Assembly (NCBI RefSeq): GCF_002356555.2
Contig: NZ_AP017372.2
Location: forward strand, 2,210,501 to 2,274,500
DNA length: 64,000 bases
Direction of reading: 5' to 3'
From: Halorhodospira halochloris
Lineage (GTDB): Bacteria > Pseudomonadota > Gammaproteobacteria > Nitrococcales > Halorhodospiraceae
Made by a program: the position numbers and the translations under genes. The notes below the pieces were generated by a model that saw only the letters and a list, made by a program, of their open reading frames with translations, did no database searches and was not told the DNA's origin. This document shows positions 9,691 to 17,497 of the stretch, piece by piece; positions within the stretch are counted from its first letter, which is position 1; each line of letters opens with the position of its first letter.

Positions 9691-10149
9691 TTAGTCCGTC
9701 ACGAGGGCATATCGGCTCACGTACCGAATGGCTTCAATGTGCCACTCCGGCAGTCCGTGCTCGATCGCACCGTCGAGTACGTAGCGGTAGTAAGTTGCTG
9801 TCGGCTGGAGTCCGTCCATAACGGCGTCGGGTTTTGCCCGGTAGGTGAAGGCCTCAATGGGCTTGTCGTTGTCGTTTTGGACGGTGACGTCGATGCGGTC
9901 ATAGCGCGGGCCTTCGGCGTCGTCGAGTGCTGGCAACTGCGCGGCATCCATGCGAAAGATGACTCCCGGCAGCCAGTGTTCCGGCTGTCCCGTCCAGTAG
10001 GCGTTGCATTTGGCTGAGCCGTCGGCGCCTCGTTTGTGAAAGGCGAGTTGGTGGCCCTGCAAAAATGCCCGACCCACAGGGGTGGCCGAAGGCACCCGCG
10101 CCTGGAGTCTGCTAGTGAGCATGTTGGAGCCAAACGCGAAGTAGAGCAT
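9691..10149 (-). CDS. Gamma-glutamylcyclotransferase-like (GGCT/AIG2) protein
   Basis: 152 residues from the ATG at 10149, which has a strong ribosome-binding site (gggagggg). The hallmark YFAFGSNM at residues 3-10 forms the substrate loop of the GGCT fold. The expected catalytic acidic residue lies in LPALDDAEGPRYDR. Family members convert gamma-glutamyl amines or peptides to 5-oxoproline plus a free amine. The presence of a 5-oxoprolinase-type gene at 3821-7459 is suggestive of a shared pathway, although the two are not linked in an operon. Substrate unknown. Confidence 0.85.
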   Translation of the reverse strand: MLYFAFGSNMLTSRLQARVPSATPVGRAFLQGHQLAFHKRGADGSAKCNAYWTGQPEHWLPGVIFRMDAAQLPALDDAEGPRYDRIDVTVQNDNDKPIEAFTYRAKPDAVMDGLQPTATYYRYVLDGAIEHGLPEWHIEAIRYVSRYALVTD

Positions 10150-10318
10150 TACCCCTCCCGGTAAAACCGCTGCACCGGGGCCCACTGTTCATGGCCCAGG
10201 CGAGTCTGCAAAGTTCCAGCCCCAATCCGGCACGCCGAATCGAGCCTGAGCAACACCACCAGCGATTGTAGCGAGTGGCGTGCTTGCCAAGAGTATACCC
10301 CGTCCGTCCATGGGGGGA

Positions 10319-10415
10319 TACCGCCTCGGAGACGGCTCGCTCGGCGAGGGAATGGAGAGCGTCCTGGGTCTTCGGTTCTTCCAGATGCGACGCGTAAAGC
10401 TGGTAAAAGCGCTGC
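10319..10415 (-). pseudogene. DUF488 gene fragment
   Basis: About 97 bases are nearly identical to an internal part of the DUF488 genes at 24995-25435 and 53683-54123 (encoding FYQLYASHLEEPKTQDALHS). The ends are abrupt, with unrelated sequence on both sides. This is a relic. Confidence 0.8.
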
Positions 10416-10485
10416 GAAGAGGATTAGCATAGACGAGCATGTTCGTCTATCTTTTTTTGCAACTGCTTGAACCCCTTGTTTGACC

Positions 10486-11358
10486 ATGAACGACGACGAC
10501 ACCGATCACCACCCCGCGCTGCTGATCACCGGCTGTTCCAGCGGCATCGGCGAGACCGCTGCAGCGCACATGGCCCTGCGCGGCTGGCGGGTCTTCCCCA
10601 GCGCCCGCCGAAGCGAGGACGTGGCCCGCCTGCGCGAGGCCGGCTGGGAGGACGCCCTGGTGCTGGACCTGGCCGACAGCGCCTCCATTGACGGCGCGGT
10701 GGAGCAAGTCGCCGAGCGCACCGGCGGGCGCATCGACGCTCTGTTCAATAACGGCGCCTATGGCCAGCCCGGCGCGGTGGAAGACCTCTCCCGCGCGACC
10801 CTGCGCGAGCAGCTGGAGACCAACCTGCTCGGCACCCACGAGCTGACCACCCGGGTGCTGGCACACATGCGCCGCCAGGGCCGCGGGCGCATCGTGCAAA
10901 ACAGCTCGGTGCTCGGCTTCATCGCTTTGCCCTACCGCGGCGCCTACGTCTGCTCCAAGTTCGCCCTCGAGGGGCTCACCGACGCCCTGCGCCAGGAGCT
11001 ACGCGGCAGCGGCATCCACGTCAGCCTGATCCAGCCCGGACCCATCGCCACTCGCTTCCGCGACAACGCCCACCGCGCCTTCCAGGCCCGGATCGATCCA
11101 CAGAACAGCGCCCACGCCGCCACCTATCGCGCGGTGGAGCAGCGCCTGGCCGGCGCCGGCGCCTCGACGCCCTTCACCCTCGAGCCCGAGGCGGTGGCCA
11201 TCAAGCTGGCCCAAGCCCTGGAGCACCGGCGCCCGAAGGCCCGCTACCACGTCACCGTGCCCACCCACCTCTTCGCTGCGCTCAAGCGCCTACTGCCCAC
11301 GCGCTGGTTGGACCGGCTCCTGCTGGCGGCCACGGCCTCGGAGCGCCGCACTCGCTAG
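10486..11358 (+). CDS. Short-chain dehydrogenase/reductase
   Basis: 290-residue classical SDR, an NAD(P)-dependent oxidoreductase. The cofactor motif is TGCSSGIGE near residue 16. The NNGAYG motif (NNAG equivalent) lies near residue 87, the catalytic Ser in QNSSVLG near residue 141, and the YxxxK pair in YRGAYVCSKFALEGL near residue 154. A TTG two codons upstream could be read as a start, but the ATG at 10486 is preferred. GC-rich coding sequence contrasts with the relics on both sides. Substrate unknown; it resembles the short SDRs annotated as retinol-dehydrogenase-like. Confidence 0.9.
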   Translation: MNDDDTDHHPALLITGCSSGIGETAAAHMALRGWRVFPSARRSEDVARLREAGWEDALVLDLADSASIDGAVEQVAERTGGRIDALFNNGAYGQPGAVEDLSRATLREQLETNLLGTHELTTRVLAHMRRQGRGRIVQNSSVLGFIALPYRGAYVCSKFALEGLTDALRQELRGSGIHVSLIQPGPIATRFRDNAHRAFQARIDPQNSAHAATYRAVEQRLAGAGASTPFTLEPEAVAIKLAQALEHRRPKARYHVTVPTHLFAALKRLLPTRWLDRLLLAATASERRTR

Positions 11359-11364
11359 CCCTGC

Positions 11365-11588
11365 TCAGACCACCTCGCCCTCGACCACCGGCTCGCCGCG
11401 CTAGAAGCGGAACGCGCAGTCCTGCACATCGACCCGGATGCGATCGCCCTACCCGAAGTTGCCCTTGAGTATCTCCCGGGCCAGCGGGTTCTCGACCTCG
11501 TGCTGCAGGATCGGCTTGAGCGGGCGGGCGCCGTAGACTGGGTCGAAGACCGCTTCGCCGATGCGGTCCGGGGCCGCTTCGCTGAGTT
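11365..11588 (-). pseudogene. clpB: clpB 3' remnant with in-frame stops
   Basis: The minus strand encodes EAVFDPVYGARPLKPILQHE then VENPLAREILKGNFG, stop, GDRIRVDV, and after a second stop VVEGEVV. This is the C-terminal D2-small domain of the ClpB disaggregase. Two internal TAG codons and loss of everything upstream show it is dead. It abuts the GGGGTAG terminus of a Tn3-type fragment at 11589, so transposition or recombination there may have cut the gene. Confidence 0.85.
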
Positions 11589-11702
11589 GGGGTAGAACAA
11601 GCAGTCATGTCACCAGCCACCACTTCTCACAAAGCCGGACCAGCCGAGTGTTCATGTCGAGTTCGAACCGCCCGTACGGAGTGACGTGCTTCCAGATCAG
11701 TG
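11589..11702 (-). pseudogene. Tn3-family tnpA 3' end, copy 2
   Basis: Minus-strand translation gives [20 protein letters not shown] followed by the terminus shared with 9518, 50580 and 52488. It joins the clpB remnant on the left and the msrA fragment on the right without spacer. Confidence 0.6.
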
Positions 11703-11834
11703 AACCTGGGCTACCTCGGCGTGTCCGGTACGGCCGCTGCAAACCTCGCGGTAGCTTGGGTCGGGCGACTCGCCGCCGGCATAGCCGGAGATGGCTTGGT
11801 GTACTGCAGGAAGCTGCTGAAAGACGCCTTCGAT
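11703..11834 (-). pseudogene. msrA 5' fragment
   Basis: About 130 bases match 54603-54732, the N-terminal half of the intact msrA ([20 protein letters not shown] region). It lacks both the start with the catalytic Cys and the rest of the gene. Relic. Confidence 0.82.
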
Positions 11835-11920
11835 AGCAAAGCAAGCCTAAAGGAACAAAGAGCCAATCGAACGGGGTGAGGCATCACTCCTCTCACTGAA
11901 GGCGAGACGAAAACCGACAG

Positions 11921-12331
11921 CTACAATCTGATCAGCCCCGGCAGCTCCGTGCGCAGGCTATCCAGGTCCATCATCATCTCCGCTGTCGGCGGCCCGCCGG
12001 TGCCGTAGGCCAACTGCTGCGGCGTGTATGCCTCGAGCAGGAGGATGCCGCCGGGGCGCAGGCCGCGCGCGGCGCGGCGATGCACCGCCGGGCGAATCCC
12101 GGATGGCAGGTGACCGAAGATCGATACGATCCCCGCCCAGGCGCCGGGCTTGATCGGGTGCTCGGCGAGGTCCGCGTGGACGGTTTCCAGGCTGACGCCC
12201 CGCTCGGCGGCGAGCCGACGCGCCTTCTCGAGCCCGACGGCGGAGGCGTCAACCGCGGTGACGGGGTAGCCGCGCTCGGCGAGCAAGACGGCATTGCGCC
12301 TGTACTGCCCAGAAATGTTGAGAGACGCCAA
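11921..12331 (-). pseudogene. Class I SAM methyltransferase fragment
   Basis: 136 codons. AERGYPVTAVDASAVGLEKA is motif I/II of a Rossmann methyltransferase (TehB/UbiE-like), and GLRPGGILLLEAYTPQQLAY is the post-motif region. The glycine-rich motif I that normally precedes it is replaced by SGQYRRNAV, and the frame stops soon after TELPGLI, where the family continues for another 50 or so residues. Both ends are therefore missing. It could be expressed but should not bind SAM. Confidence 0.7.
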
Positions 12332-12544
12332 TGGGTTGAACAGGCCCTGCCGAACGAAGGCTTGGTCTAACGTACACTGCGGATTGCGCTAAGTCGCAGC
12401 CTTCAAGTCGCACAGTGCCGAAGCTCTACGAAGGGGACTCGGTCGCTCGCCCCGGCCTCGGGGCGTTGGCGCGGTCTGGATAGGCTGCTTCGGCACTGCT
12501 CCAGGCCTTACGCGATGACTGACCTCTTGGTAGCGCTCCAACGG
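12332..12544. other. No gene recognised
   Basis: This stretch holds no convincing reading frame. It contains a GC-rich palindrome near 12450-12470 (ccccggcctcggggcg). From about 12545 onward it joins the inverted repeat shared with 9116-9205. Confidence 0.5.
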
Positions 12545-12627
12545 TCAATTGGCGCAGTGCCAACTCGGAAGCGCAGCGTAAGAGAGATAAACCGACGATT
12601 GATTCAGAGGAGTTTTTCCAGGCTCTC

Positions 12628-13146
12628 TTAGTGATCCGGATGTGAGTATACACCACGGTTCAAAGCATCGCGGATCGCCGAAATAACCTTGGCGGAGCGG
12701 ATCGTGGCCGCACTTACTCCATCTACATCATCGTATTCACCAAGCAGTTCCCCTGGCTCATAGAGTCGAGGTAGGACGCTATCAATGTCGTTATCAATTA
12801 GCTGTTTGAGCAGAGCCTTATACTGCTCGCCGATGCCTATTAAGGTCTCATTATCGCTGCCTAGATAGCCCACACCAGAGTAACTAAGGTGGCGAAAGCT
12901 GGCCTGAGTGACGGTATTATCCTTTAGGGTCAACTCAACTACTACTTGTATCTCATCGCGATCAAAAAATCCGCCTCGGTACGTTCCATCATCATAATCA
13001 TTGGCGTTGCCGGAGATATTAGGTTGCCCACCTTGTTCGCAACCTACGCTGAGCAACACTGCAAGCAGTAGTGCCTTTGCTAAAGAATTTATTTGTGTGG
13101 ATCGAAATCTTGTGAGGCTTGTTCTACTTTGGCGTCGGGACTTCAT
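12628..13146 (-). CDS. FMN-binding-like lipoprotein, copy 2 (inverted)
   Basis: 172 residues from the ATG at 13146. It is nearly identical to the protein at 8628-9113 from STQINSLAKALLLAVLLSVG to the end, with a longer N-terminus (MKSRRQSRTSLTRF). It keeps the lipobox Cys, DGTYRGGFFD and DDVDGVSAATIRSAKVISAI. An upstream extension of the frame to 13260 encodes a hydrophobic stretch (LKVALLLVLLNFF) that copy 1 lacks. The two copies together with their downstream flanks form an inverted repeat about 3.5 kb apart, so inversion of the intervening DNA is possible. Function as for copy 1. Confidence 0.6.
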   Translation of the reverse strand: MKSRRQSRTSLTRFRSTQINSLAKALLLAVLLSVGCEQGGQPNISGNANDYDDGTYRGGFFDRDEIQVVVELTLKDNTVTQASFRHLSYSGVGYLGSDNETLIGIGEQYKALLKQLIDNDIDSVLPRLYEPGELLGEYDDVDGVSAATIRSAKVISAIRDALNRGVYSHPDH

Positions 13147-13266
13147 GTCAATAGTGGCACTATGCGGATTGGCGAAGAAGTTGAGTAAAACTAGCAGCAA
13201 GGCTACTTTGAGGAATCCTCTAATCCATCGAAATGTACCTAGCGTGCAGACAGAAAGCAAGGTCAG

Positions 13267-13938
13267 CTAGGCCGAGCCCCCCGATTGTATCAATTCCTGG
13301 CCATCGTTCTGTGGCCTATTAACGGCTGTCGATACTCGCCAATACTGCAGCCGAGCCGCGGGCAGCCGTCGAGAGGCCTGGCGCACCGCGGTGCGCGTGG
13401 TGCGCTCCGGACTCAGCCACTCCCAGCGGCAAGCAGGGTCGAGGACAACCGGTTGCCGCGGATGGATCGTCTCAAGTGCCGGCGCCGCCGGTTCGGTCAG
13501 CACGACACAGCAAGCTCCAGGGGGCTCGTCAAGTGGCTCCCACAGCCCGGCGAGAAAGATTACCCGCTCTGCGTCCTCTTCTTTAAGTGTTATGTAGTAA
13601 GGTTGCTTGGTGCCGTTTTCCTGCCGCCACTCATACCAGCCGCTAGCAGGGATCAGACAGCGACGACGCTCGAAGGCCTCTCGGAAGTAGCGACTGGTCG
13701 CTGCCTTCTCGGCACGAGCGTTGATCGGCTGTGGGGCATGCTGGTCAGCCCAGCGCGGGCGAAACCCCCAGCGTGCCCAGCTACACTCAACTGCACCTGA
13801 CTCCCCGGTGCGTATGGTAGCGATAGCAAGGCCAGGGGCAATGTTAAACGAAGGGGTAAATTCCTCAACGCCGCTGATGTCGAAGTAGTTGGCGGCGATC
13901 TCGGCCATCGGTGTTGTGAGCGCAAAGCGACCGCACAT
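13267..13938 (-). CDS. SRAP (HMCES/YedK) abasic-site processing protein
   Basis: 223 residues. The catalytic Cys is residue 2 (MCGRFALTT) and forms a thiazolidine link with abasic sites in single-stranded DNA. The conserved INARAEKA lies near residue 72 and RCLIPASGWYEW near residues 93-104. The second active-site His lies in ETIHPRQPVVL near residue 160. HMCES/YedK shields abasic DNA during replication or repair. The usual motif is IHxRMP; here it reads IHPRQP, a small variation. Stand-alone gene. Confidence 0.93.
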   Translation of the reverse strand: MCGRFALTTPMAEIAANYFDISGVEEFTPSFNIAPGLAIATIRTGESGAVECSWARWGFRPRWADQHAPQPINARAEKAATSRYFREAFERRRCLIPASGWYEWRQENGTKQPYYITLKEEDAERVIFLAGLWEPLDEPPGACCVVLTEPAAPALETIHPRQPVVLDPACRWEWLSPERTTRTAVRQASRRLPAARLQYWRVSTAVNRPQNDGQELIQSGGSA

Positions 13939-14233
13939 GGGGCAGGCCCCCTCTGGTGCAACTACAACTACATGCTACACAACCGCGTATTGCATAACTA
14001 AGTGCGCATTATGTACGCGACTATAGCGTAGCTAAAGGGGGAGCATTGGCGGCATACCGCTTTACCGGCGAGCAGCAGATATGTGAAGAATGTTTCGAGG
14101 CGGTGCAGGCAAGCAATGTCATATGAGGTTAATGTGCAATAGCCATACAAGCTTGCTAGCCTGCGATAAGGTACAGTTGCTAAAACTTATGCCCGAAATC
14201 GTTTAGCCAGGCCACTGCGAATCGGACTCGGCC
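13939..14233. other. Intergenic, no gene recognised
   Basis: 295 bases between two minus-strand genes. The segment at 14178-14208 resembles 51420-51450 (gctaaaa..t..ccgaaatc), a short dispersed repeat. Nothing else is recognised. Confidence 0.5.
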
Positions 14234-15232
14234 TCAGTCATAGGCGTGCGCCGCCGCCCTGAGCTCCGCGGCTATCTCCTCACGCAGCGCTTGCGGCTCG
14301 AGGACCTGGACAGCCTGACCAAAGCCGAGCAGCCACCAGCGCAGCTGCGCTGTCAGCGGAACCGACGCCCACAGGGTACACCAGCCGTCGTCGCAGGCCT
14401 CAATCACCTGATCCGTGGCAAGGGGCGCCTCGCCCAGGTGCTCGGCGACTCCAGCACTGATCCGCAGTTCTAGATCAATCGGTTCACCTTGCTCGGGAAG
14501 GTCGAAGGCACGCTCCTCCTCGATATAGGCATCGACGTCGAACCCCTCGGGTGGCACGACCGGATCCTCGAGCAGTTCCGCCGCCTCGACGCGGTGCAGG
14601 GCGAGCTGACGGACATCCGTGTAATCGCGGAGTGTCGCAACCAGATAGGTGACAGGGTCACGCGATACCAGCGCGAAAGGGTGCACCCGGTAGCTCTTCA
14701 GTTCGTTGCCCCGGCTGCGTGTTCGGTATTGGGCATAGAGCTGACGCCCTTCAAGCAGCCCCTGGCAGACCCGGTCGTACACCTCCTGGTCTATGGGAGG
14801 CGCAAGCAGCGGCTGCGAGCGACTGATCACCCGCACCCGGTCCGGCCAGTTCGCCAGTTGCGAGCCACCATGGGCCAGCACGCGCTTGGCGGCCTCGAAG
14901 TGTGGCTGCAGCGCCCGCAGGGCCTCGGGAGCGAGCAGCCCACTCAGGTGCAGTTCGGCCAGACGGAAGGCCAGTGCGGCTGCCGGAGATAGGCCGGGGA
15001 CGTCGAGCACCGGCGCATCGGGCCGCCACGACCAGCGCTGCTCATTGCCCTGGCGCTCACAAAGCAGGGGGAATTCCAGCGAGAGGGTGTTGAGATCCCG
15101 CTGCACGGTGCGCAAGCGGATGTCGTAGCCTTCGCTGAAGAGCCGCTCATGCAGCCCAGGGGCACTGACCCCTCGCGGGTAGCGGGGGATGGCCTGGAGC
15201 ATCGTCCACTGGCGCAGGATGGTGTCGGTCAT
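14234..15232 (-). CDS. WYL-domain transcriptional regulator
   Basis: 332 residues. An N-terminal winged helix covers about residues 1-60 (YDIRLRTVQRDLNTLSLEFP), the WYL domain about 140-215 (YRVHPFALVSRDPVTYLVAT then LHRVEAAELL), and a WCX-type C-terminal domain follows (WWLLGFGQAVQVLEPQALRE). WYL proteins bind nucleic-acid ligands and often control phage-defence loci (BrxR, CapW). It is divergent from the gene at 15524, with 291 bp between starts, and is the natural candidate to regulate that operon. The BREX genes at 19.6-24.4 kb are separated from it by an IS, so it could also once have been a BREX regulator. Confidence 0.88.
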   Translation of the reverse strand: MTDTILRQWTMLQAIPRYPRGVSAPGLHERLFSEGYDIRLRTVQRDLNTLSLEFPLLCERQGNEQRWSWRPDAPVLDVPGLSPAAALAFRLAELHLSGLLAPEALRALQPHFEAAKRVLAHGGSQLANWPDRVRVISRSQPLLAPPIDQEVYDRVCQGLLEGRQLYAQYRTRSRGNELKSYRVHPFALVSRDPVTYLVATLRDYTDVRQLALHRVEAAELLEDPVVPPEGFDVDAYIEEERAFDLPEQGEPIDLELRISAGVAEHLGEAPLATDQVIEACDDGWCTLWASVPLTAQLRWWLLGFGQAVQVLEPQALREEIAAELRAAAHAYD

Positions 15233-15523
15233 CGCTCGTTCCCTGGGCTATTAGCGGGATTCCAGCGAGCATTATGCGGGATCCGACGTGTCCGAGCCAA
15301 GCCCGTCAGGCCGTCGCGGCGCCCCCCCGGCACAGGCCGATGCACAGTGTCACAAGAAATGTGGAAGAATCGGTGGAGTGAACTGACGCCCGCGGGCGAA
15401 AGCCGCATCCGCAGGGTATACGAGCCTGCAGAAAGCTTGCATCCGCATCCGGGCAGCCACCGACGACACAATTTGTCGCCCCCTTCCGGCACCCTGTTAC
15501 ACGTTCATCAAGGAGAACGTGCC

Positions 15524-17260
15524 ATGGCTTGCCTATCCCTGACTCGCGAAATACAGCATGAGCGCCGAGTCGTGCAGCCCGAACCTGACCGTAACGGTGG
15601 GGCGCGGCTTACCGATCTCGGCGAGCGCAGCGTACGCATTGAGGCGGCCTCGCTGCATGCCCTGGATCTGCTTGACGCACCGCGGCTGGAGCATCTCGAT
15701 CTTACCGGCTGCCGACCGGGTCTCTTCCTCGCCCTAGCGCGCTGCCCGCATCTGCAGCGCATCGACCTGCCTGCAGGCGAACCCGGAGCCGTCATCCACT
15801 GGGATCAGCACGGAGTGATCGATAACGAGGCGGTGATTTACGGGGCGGTGGAGCATCTAGATCTGTGTGGTCGCGGCTACGCCTTCGGTCTACCTAGCAC
15901 CGGCGCCGCGGCGCGCAGCTGGCAGGGGGCGCGTATCTGTACAACGCCGGCGAGCTGGTTTGCAGCCACCGAGCAGGCCCTGATCTGGCTCGGCAGCGAG
16001 TGCACGCCGGTGAAGCTGAAGATCCCGCAGCCGGCGCGCAGTATCGCCATCCATGGCCCGGGGGTCGAGGCGGTAGAAGCTAGAGAGGATGCCGCCTTGG
16101 AAGCAATTGATCTGCATCAGGCACTGGATCTGCGCCAGATTACCCTTGCCTCACCGCTTTATGGGCTTGCCATTGAGCGCGCCGAACGTCTCGAACGGGT
16201 TCTGGCTAGCGGCGAGGCGCTTCAGCTCAAGTACTGCGGGGATCTGCTCAGCGGCGTCCTCCTGGAAGGCACTTGGTCCCACGCGCTGCTGGCTGACACA
16301 ACCATTCGCGACGATACTGCGCCGGTCCTAGAGCAGGTCGTGGTCCGCGGCGGTGAGCGCCCCATCGGTCAGGGCCAAGCCCGGCACGTCCATCCGTGGC
16401 TGCCGGAGAACCGGCGCACCCCTTTACTCGCTAGCGAAATCCCGCTGCTGCTTGAGGCCGCCCAGGCCGGTGAGCGCCGCGCCAGCACCGCGCTGATCCG
16501 CTGGGCCGAAGCAGTGCCCCGGCGCAATGTCCTGTTCGCGCTGCAGACCCTTTACAGCCTGCTGGAGCGTCCCGATCCTCCCTTCGAGCGTATCTGGCAG
16601 GCTCGGCAGACCCTGGCCCGGCGCTTTAGCAGCAGCCAAAGACCGCGTCCAGAGTGGGGCTGGAATCTGCCGGAGGATCTCATCGAGGAGGCCCTGCGCA
16701 TGGACTTGCGTCTCTTTGCTCGTTGCCGGGGCCAGGTGACCGCGACCATGCGCCTGGATGTCCACCTGCGCAACGCCCCACGTTCTCAAGTCTTACGGAT
16801 TTTGGCGGCGATCGCTGCTGATCGCGGCGTGCCGACCGCGGAGCGCAGTGTGGCGCTAGATTTGCTGCGCGAGGCGCTAGCGGTGGCTGCGCGCGGCTTT
16901 ATCGCCCGCCCCCGCGGCGCCGAATACCAGGGGCCGCCGAGCGATCTCGGTCCGCTGGTGCGCGTGATCATCGAACAGGCTGATCGCTCCATGGCCGACG
17001 ATCTGCTCACCTGGGGCGAGCGCGTCGTAACACTCAGTAAGCGGGTGCGCTACCTCGGCGAGTTCGCCGCCCATGGCCACGCGCCGAGTCGAGCGGCAGC
17101 ACTGGCCATTGGGCTGCAGTGTCCGCCCTCGGGTCAACACCGGCGCTGGGGTGCTGAGCAAGCGCAGGCGATCCGGCAGCAGGCAATGGCTGCCGCCCTG
17201 ACCCCGCCCCGCAGTGACCGGCTAGCCGACCTCAATGCCAATCAGGAGGCCCGATCATGA
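15524..17260 (+). CDS. Uncharacterised 578-residue protein, first gene of operon with MoxR-like ATPase
   Basis: The ATG at 15524 has a good ribosome-binding site (aaggaga), so the longer open frame upstream is not used. Residues about 40-80 look leucine-rich (LDLLDAPRLEHLDLTGCRPG, then HLQRIDLP). The middle has further irregular LxxL repeats, and residues about 300-560 are helical and Arg-rich. The stop overlaps the start of the ATPase gene (ATGA), indicating translational coupling. Upstream lies the divergent WYL regulator. A regulator, an unknown large protein and a MoxR-type ATPase together resemble chaperone-like or defence cassettes, but I do not recognise this protein and assign no function. 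Confidence 0.75.
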   Translation: MACLSLTREIQHERRVVQPEPDRNGGARLTDLGERSVRIEAASLHALDLLDAPRLEHLDLTGCRPGLFLALARCPHLQRIDLPAGEPGAVIHWDQHGVIDNEAVIYGAVEHLDLCGRGYAFGLPSTGAAARSWQGARICTTPASWFAATEQALIWLGSECTPVKLKIPQPARSIAIHGPGVEAVEAREDAALEAIDLHQALDLRQITLASPLYGLAIERAERLERVLASGEALQLKYCGDLLSGVLLEGTWSHALLADTTIRDDTAPVLEQVVVRGGERPIGQGQARHVHPWLPENRRTPLLASEIPLLLEAAQAGERRASTALIRWAEAVPRRNVLFALQTLYSLLERPDPPFERIWQARQTLARRFSSSQRPRPEWGWNLPEDLIEEALRMDLRLFARCRGQVTATMRLDVHLRNAPRSQVLRILAAIAADRGVPTAERSVALDLLREALAVAARGFIARPRGAEYQGPPSDLGPLVRVIIEQADRSMADDLLTWGERVVTLSKRVRYLGEFAAHGHAPSRAAALAIGLQCPPSGQHRRWGAEQAQAIRQQAMAAALTPPRSDRLADLNANQEARS

Positions 17261-17497
17261 GCACCACCCCTGTCTCCCTGAAGGATGCTCACGCTATCTT
17301 GCATCATCAGGCCTCGGCGCTGCTCGCCGAACCGAGCCGCGCCCATCAGCTGCCTCCGACCCTGCTCTGGGGGCCGCCGGGGGTGGGCAAGAGCAGCGTC
17401 ATCCGCGACGTATGTGATGAACTTAACATCGGTTTTATCGATATCCGTCTCTCCCAACGCGAGCCGGTGGATCTGCGCGGATTACCCGTCCCCCGGG
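17257..17497 (+). pseudogene. MoxR-like AAA ATPase gene, cut by IS insertion
   Basis: About 80 codons survive: the N-terminal helix, Walker A (LLWGPPGVGKSSVIRDV near residues 40-56) and the following DIRLSQREPVDLRGLPVP, typical of MoxR-family AAA+ ATPases. At 17498 the sequence enters the terminal inverted repeat of the IS, and the Walker B, sensor and lid parts are missing. The rest of the gene is not on the other side of the IS, where brxC begins, so sequence has been lost. Non-functional. Confidence 0.85.

Noticed and set aside
12332-12627. Possible small RNA or terminator between methyltransferase fragment and lipoprotein gene
   Set aside because: There are GC-rich palindromes but no T-tract or conserved structure that I can support.
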